Of a DNA stretch of 9,673 nucleotides, positions 6,633 through 9,673 are shown piece by piece (within the stretch, counting starts at the first letter, position 1; the number at the start of each line of letters is the position of its first letter). The position numbers were made by a program, and so were the translations under genes. Under the pieces are notes generated by a model. The model was given only the letters and a program-made list of their open reading frames with translations, made no database searches and was not told the DNA's origin. The stretch is taken from assembly GCA_030637805.1 (NCBI GenBank), contig DAOWFV010000192.1, positions 1 to 9,673 on the forward strand, given 5' to 3'. This DNA is from Acidobacteriota bacterium (GTDB lineage Bacteria; Acidobacteriota; Thermoanaerobaculia; Thermoanaerobaculales; Sulfomarinibacteraceae).

Positions 6633-8123
6633 ATGGCAGACCTTTACCAGTTCCGTACGGCTCCCGAAGAGCCCCTCGATTGCATCTACATTCTCCAGTG
6701 CTCCGGTGCGGATCCGCTGGACAGCCTCGAGTTCTCGGCAAAGGACCGAAAGGCACTGAAGGCCAAGGCCAAGGCCCTCGGCCCGCGCGGTGAGGAGGAC
6801 GAGGTCATCTCGGGCGAGTGCCCGTTGAGCCTCGCCCGCCGTCTGACCTTCGTCGGCCTCGGCGAGGACCGCAAGCTGACCCACGCGAAGCTGCGCGCAG
6901 CCTTGCAGCGCGTGATGCACCAGGCCACCAAGAACCGGGAGTACCAGATCGGCCTGGGTATCCCGGTAAAGGTGCACGGCCTGTCGGATGCCGAGTCGCG
7001 GCTGTTCGCACTCCGCGAAGCGGCGAGCGCCGACTACACCTTCGACCACTTCAAGTCAAAGAAGAACGAGTTCGACAAGGTGGACGGTCTGCACATTCTG
7101 CCTCTCGCGGGTGAGAGCGAGAAGGAGCTCGAGGAACGGTTACAGAGGGCGCGGCTTCTTCGCACTTCGGTGCAGCTGGCCCGCGACCTGGGCAACCGGC
7201 CGGGCAACGATCTCACCCCTGAAGCGCTGGCCTCGGCGACGCGCGAGATGTGCGAGGAGGTGAGTGGGCTGCGGGTCACCGTCCTCGGAATGAAAGAACT
7301 CTTGAAGGAGAAGATGGGCGGTATTCTCGGCGTCAGCCAGGGCTCCCAGGAGGAGCCGCGCTTGATAGTCATCGAGCACCGGCCGAAGAAGCCGAAGAAA
7401 TCGGTCGTTCTCGTGGGCAAGGGCGTGACCTTCGATTCAGGCGGCATCTCGATCAAACCCGCGGCCGGAATGGGTTGGATGAAGTACGACATGTGCGGCG
7501 CGGCCACGGTCGTGGGCGTGCTTCGGGCGGTTGCCGAACTCGAGCTGCCGATCAAGGTCGTGGGCCTCATCCCCGCAGTCGAGAACCTGCCTTCGGGATC
7601 AGCAATCAAGCCCGGCGACATCATCACGATTTCCAACGGAAAGACCGTCGAGGTGGACAACACCGATGCCGAGGGACGTCTGATTCTCGCCGACGCTCTC
7701 TACCATTCCGAGCGGTTCAACCCGGACATCGTGATCGACTATGCAACTCTCACCGGCGCCTGCGTCGTTGCCCTCGGCCAAGAGGCGGCCGGCATCATGG
7801 GAAATGACAAGGACCTCCTCGAGACCCTGCAGAAGCTTGGAGAGAAAGTGGGCGAGCGGGTGTGGCCCCTGCCCCTTTACGAGGAGTACCTGAGCTACCT
7901 CAAGAGCGATTGGGCGGACCTCAAGAATGCCGGTAGCCGCTGGGGAGGCACGGTAACCGCCGGAACCTTCCTCCAGCAGTTCGTGCCGGAAAAGGTCTCC
8001 TGGGTCCACATGGATATCGCTGGCGTCGGTTACCTCGAAAAGGAGCACAACGGCCTGCCAAAAGGGGCCACGGGATTCGGCATCGACCTCACCGTGGCCT
8101 TCCTCGAGCAGCTGCTGAAGTAG
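6633..8123 (+). CDS. pepA: Cytosolic (leucyl) aminopeptidase, peptidase family M17
   Basis: This 496-residue enzyme is close to the usual length of about 500. It removes N-terminal residues, leucine preferred, from peptides in the cytoplasm, using two metal ions (Zn/Mn) in a hexamer. The N-terminal macro-like domain spans about 1-165 and the catalytic domain about 175-496. Metal ligands K263 and D268 (GKGVTFDSGG), D286 (MKYDMCGAA), D345 and E347 (signature NTDAEGRL, 343-350), and catalytic K275 and R349 are all present, each seven residues before its E. coli PepA counterpart. The ATG follows GGGAGGA (6614-6620) by about 12 nt, a slightly long spacing. E. coli PepA also binds DNA, which cannot be judged here. 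It is transcribed divergently from the ABC remnant and ends before a hairpin, so it is probably monocistronic. Confidence 0.97.
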   Translation: MADLYQFRTAPEEPLDCIYILQCSGADPLDSLEFSAKDRKALKAKAKALGPRGEEDEVISGECPLSLARRLTFVGLGEDRKLTHAKLRAALQRVMHQATKNREYQIGLGIPVKVHGLSDAESRLFALREAASADYTFDHFKSKKNEFDKVDGLHILPLAGESEKELEERLQRARLLRTSVQLARDLGNRPGNDLTPEALASATREMCEEVSGLRVTVLGMKELLKEKMGGILGVSQGSQEEPRLIVIEHRPKKPKKSVVLVGKGVTFDSGGISIKPAAGMGWMKYDMCGAATVVGVLRAVAELELPIKVVGLIPAVENLPSGSAIKPGDIITISNGKTVEVDNTDAEGRLILADALYHSERFNPDIVIDYATLTGACVVALGQEAAGIMGNDKDLLETLQKLGEKVGERVWPLPLYEEYLSYLKSDWADLKNAGSRWGGTVTAGTFLQQFVPEKVSWVHMDIAGVGYLEKEHNGLPKGATGFGIDLTVAFLEQLLK

Positions 8124-8182
8124 GAACCCCGGGTTCACAGTTTAAGGCACCTCGAAGTGCTCTTCTCATTCCTGAACTGGAC

Positions 8183-8205
8183 GGCGCCGCGGTTATCGCG
8201 GCGCC
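8183..8205 (+). terminator. Hairpin terminator after pepA
   Basis: A perfect 9-bp GC-rich stem (8183-8191 with 8197-8205, GGCGCCGCG/CGCGGCGCC) with loop GTTAT is followed by TTCTG, a short T-rich tail. It lies 60 nt after the pepA stop and 26 nt before dusB. The tail is weak for an intrinsic terminator, but the position fits. A smaller hairpin, GAACC-CCG-GGTTC (8124-8136), directly follows the pepA stop. Confidence 0.65.
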
Positions 8206-8230
8206 TTCTGCGTAGGGGATTCAGCGAGCG

Positions 8231-9364
8231 GTGTTGACCGTTATGCCGGCCCTTCGCATCGGCTCACTCGAAGTCTCGCCGCCGGTGGTTCTCGCACCCA
8301 TGGCGGGCGTGACCAACTACCCCTTCCGGTCGCTCTGCAGACGCTTCGGCGCGGGGTTGTTCATCAGCGAAATGGTCACCGCGCGACCGCTGGTGGAGGG
8401 CCGCGAACGGACTCTCAAGCTCGCCGACTTCGGTCCGGACGAATCCCCCCGCAGTCTGCAGCTCTACGGGGTCGACCCCATCTATGTCGGCGAAGCGGTC
8501 CGCCGTCTCGTCGGCGACGGGCGTGTAGACCACATCGACCTCAACTTCGGCTGCCCGGTACGCAAGGTCACCCGCAAGGGCGGTGGAGCGGCGATTCCTG
8601 CCAAGCCGCAGCTGCTCGCAGCCATTGTTCACGCCGCCGTGAGAAGCGCGGGAGAGGTGCCGGTGACCATCAAGTTCCGGATGGGCATCGACGAACGCAT
8701 TCTCACCTACCTCGAGTCCGGTCGCATCGCCGAGTCGGAGGGTTGCGCTGCCGTTACCTTGCACGCCCGAACCGCTGCCCAGCTGTATGACGGCCACGCC
8801 CGATGGGAGGCCATTGCCGAGCTCAAACAGACGGTCGAGTCGATCCCGGTGATCGGCAATGGTGACATCTGGGTCGCTGAGGATGCCTTGAGAATGATGC
8901 GCGAGACCGGCTGCGACGGGGTCGCGATCGGTCGCGGCTGCCTTGGCCGCCCGTGGCTCTTCCGGGACCTGGCCGATGCCTTCGCGGGTCGTGAGCCGCA
9001 AACGCCCCCTACGTTTGGCGAGGTGAGCGATATCATGCTCGAGCACGCCCGCCTCCTGGTCGACTGGTTCGGCGAGCGCCAGGCCATCCTTGCCTTCCGA
9101 AAGCACGGGGGCTGGTACACGAAGGGATTTCCCTCCAGCGCGCGCCTGCGCGAGCGATTGATGCGGGTCGTCAGCCTCGACGAGTTGGATGAGGTCCTCG
9201 CCGGAATCGATCGGGCGGAATCTTGGCCCGCTCGGGGACATCTGGTCCGGCGGGGCAAGCGCTCCGGCACCCAGAAAGTCGTATTGCCAGAGGGTTATCT
9301 TGACAACCTGGAGGACGCCACCCCACCGGATCCCGAGGCCGAGGATCCCACCTCGGGAGGGTGA
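8231..9364 (+). CDS. dusB: tRNA-dihydrouridine synthase, DusB type
   Basis: This 377-residue FMN enzyme reduces specific uridines in tRNA to dihydrouridine. A TIM barrel is indicated by LAPMAGVTNYPFR (21-33, flavin site), LQLYG (77-81), IDLNFGCPVRKVTRKGGGAA (102-121) with proton-donor C108, IKFRMG (147-152, K148), LHARTAAQLYDGHARW (177-192, H178), IGNGDI (208-213) and GVAIGRGCLGRPWLF (230-244, phosphate loop). A helical tRNA-binding domain with FRKHGGWY (289-296) follows. About 40 residues extend past the core: VVLPEGYLDNLED, then an acidic proline-rich end in SGG, which resembles actinobacterial DusB tails (from memory). The start is GTG 8231 or ATG 8243; neither has a strong SD, and ATG would begin MPALRIGSL, closer to many homologues. 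The A of its TGA stop is the first base of the heptad array. Confidence 0.96.
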   Translation: MLTVMPALRIGSLEVSPPVVLAPMAGVTNYPFRSLCRRFGAGLFISEMVTARPLVEGRERTLKLADFGPDESPRSLQLYGVDPIYVGEAVRRLVGDGRVDHIDLNFGCPVRKVTRKGGGAAIPAKPQLLAAIVHAAVRSAGEVPVTIKFRMGIDERILTYLESGRIAESEGCAAVTLHARTAAQLYDGHARWEAIAELKQTVESIPVIGNGDIWVAEDALRMMRETGCDGVAIGRGCLGRPWLFRDLADAFAGREPQTPPTFGEVSDIMLEHARLLVDWFGERQAILAFRKHGGWYTKGFPSSARLRERLMRVVSLDELDEVLAGIDRAESWPARGHLVRRGKRSGTQKVVLPEGYLDNLEDATPPDPEAEDPTSGG

Positions 9365-9395
9365 GTTTTCAGTTTTGAGTTTTGAGTTTTGAGTT
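9364..9395 (+). repeat. Heptad repeat array AGTTTTG, left inverted arm
   Basis: The array has four and a half 7-nt units: AGTTTTC, three AGTTTTG copies and AGTT. It begins with the last base of the dusB TGA stop. It is strikingly AT-rich against GC-rich surroundings. TGA recurs in all three plus-strand frames. It is an imperfect inverted repeat of 9537-9569, with about 4 differences in 31 aligned bases. Confidence 0.9.
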
Positions 9396-9536
9396 GGCGT
9401 TCCGGTGGGGCGCTCCTGGCTTCGAGGCGGATTTCTTCTGGTCGTCTTCCCCGGAAGTATGTCAGGCACCTCCGAAGAAGCGCGCCCTAACGCGGGCAGT
9501 ACGCCCCGAGGCCCCCGACCGATCCCCCGCGCCGAT
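9396..9536. other. 141-nt GC-rich spacer between inverted heptad arrays
   Basis: No convincing gene is present. The spacer contains a small palindrome, CTTCCCCGGAAG, and short complementary GC-rich stretches (GGGGCG near its left end, CGCCCC nearer the right) that could extend a hairpin from the flanking arms; GGCG and CGCC also follow the arms inward. Arms plus spacer (9364-9569, about 206 bp) have the layout of a MITE-like element, but I see no target-site duplication. Confidence 0.5.
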
Positions 9537-9569
9537 AACTCAAAACTAAAAACTAAGAACTCAAAACTA
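9537..9569 (-). repeat. Heptad repeat array AACTCAA, right inverted arm
   Basis: On the plus strand the units are AACTCAA, AACTAAA, AACTAAG, AACTCAA and AACTA, in phase. Read on the minus strand it is the AGTTTTG/AGTTTTT family, beginning in the TAG stop (9567-9569) of the minus-strand reading frame to its right. It is more diverged than the left arm, which has three exact copies. Confidence 0.9.
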
Positions 9570-9673
9570 TCCCTGTCGTGTCGGCAGCTTGAGTCCTTCC
9601 TCGAACTCACAGCTCCCGAGATCCTCGCCCTCGTGCTGGCAGGTGCAACTCGGCCCGCCACAAGAACCGCGCA
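9567..9673 (-). CDS. C-terminal fragment of unknown Cys-rich protein (runs off window)
   Basis: One minus-strand frame is open from the window edge to TAG at 9567-9569, giving 34 residues beginning RGSCGGPSCTCQHEGEDLGS and ending KLPTRQG. The cysteines in CGGPSCTC, the following histidine and a further Cys in SCEF suggest a metal or Fe-S site, though no family is recognised. The gene-like position supports it: the stop abuts the heptad array exactly as the dusB stop abuts the opposite arm, so this would be the 3' end of a convergent gene. Of the other two minus-strand frames, one stops early and one runs open through the repeat. The fragment is too short for a firm call. Confidence 0.45.
   Translation of the reverse strand, partial: RGSCGGPSCTCQHEGEDLGSCEFEEGLKLPTRQG

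Noticed and set aside
5943..7049. Minus-strand open frame of 368 codons over the ABC relic and the pepA start
   Set aside because: Only about 107 nt (6313-6419) of it is true ABC sequence; the rest is antisense to pepA or out of frame in the relic.
8147..8160. Imperfect palindrome GCACCTCGAAGTGC after pepA
   Set aside because: Only four outer pairs plus one inner pair; it may add to transcript-end structure but cannot be supported as an operator.
9364..9569. Confirmed MITE or insertion sequence
   Set aside because: Inverted ends and size fit, but there is no target-site duplication, and tandem heptads are unusual as terminal repeats. Kept only as a possibility in the findings.
8264..9661. 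Long minus-strand open frame (465 codons) antisense to dusB
   Set aside because: It mirrors dusB in another frame and passes through both heptad arrays because the minus frame used has no stop in them; the arrays give spurious peptides such as NSKLKTEN. It has no family motifs.

Overview
The window is GC-rich bacterial chromosome with tightly packed genes and mostly housekeeping or signalling content. A YicC-family protein, a GGDEF-EAL protein and a membrane histidine kinase suggest a diderm, Acidobacteriota- or deltaproteobacteria-like organism. The tail of DusB resembles actinobacterial DusB as I remember it. No rRNA, tRNA or lineage marker is present, so the phylum is a weak inference.

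Layout. Positions 1-185 hold a TTGACA/TGTCAA dyad and two blocks of heptanucleotide repeat (unit ACCTGAG), leading into the Mg2+ transporter gene mgtE (+). A perfect palindrome with 23-bp arms lies between mgtE and a convergent minus-strand signalling operon. Read in its own direction, that operon is a HAMP histidine kinase (3230-4828), a single-domain response regulator (2856-3233, 4-bp ATGA overlap) and a degenerate-GGDEF/EAL phosphodiesterase (1590-2855, start directly after the regulator's stop). Upstream on the same strand is yicC, with its own SD and a plausible sigma70 promoter. Before yicC is the decayed ATP-binding half of an MsbA-type ABC exporter: the membrane domain is absent and the frame is broken twice. 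It lies back to back with pepA (+, M17 leucyl aminopeptidase), which ends at a hairpin terminator. dusB (+) follows.

The right end is the most unusual part. An AT-rich heptad array (AGTTTTG)n starts in the stop codon of dusB. An inverted copy starts in the stop codon of a convergent minus-strand reading frame that runs off the window. The two arrays flank a 141-nt GC-rich spacer and could form a long hairpin or be the ends of a small mobile element. They share the TGAG core and 7-nt period of the array before mgtE.

Functionally, the kinase, regulator and EAL protein form a probable envelope-signal-to-c-di-GMP module. The other genes (mgtE, yicC, pepA, dusB) are independent housekeeping genes. 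I see no clear defence, mobile-island or biosynthetic system. The repeat architecture at gene ends is the best candidate for something undescribed.
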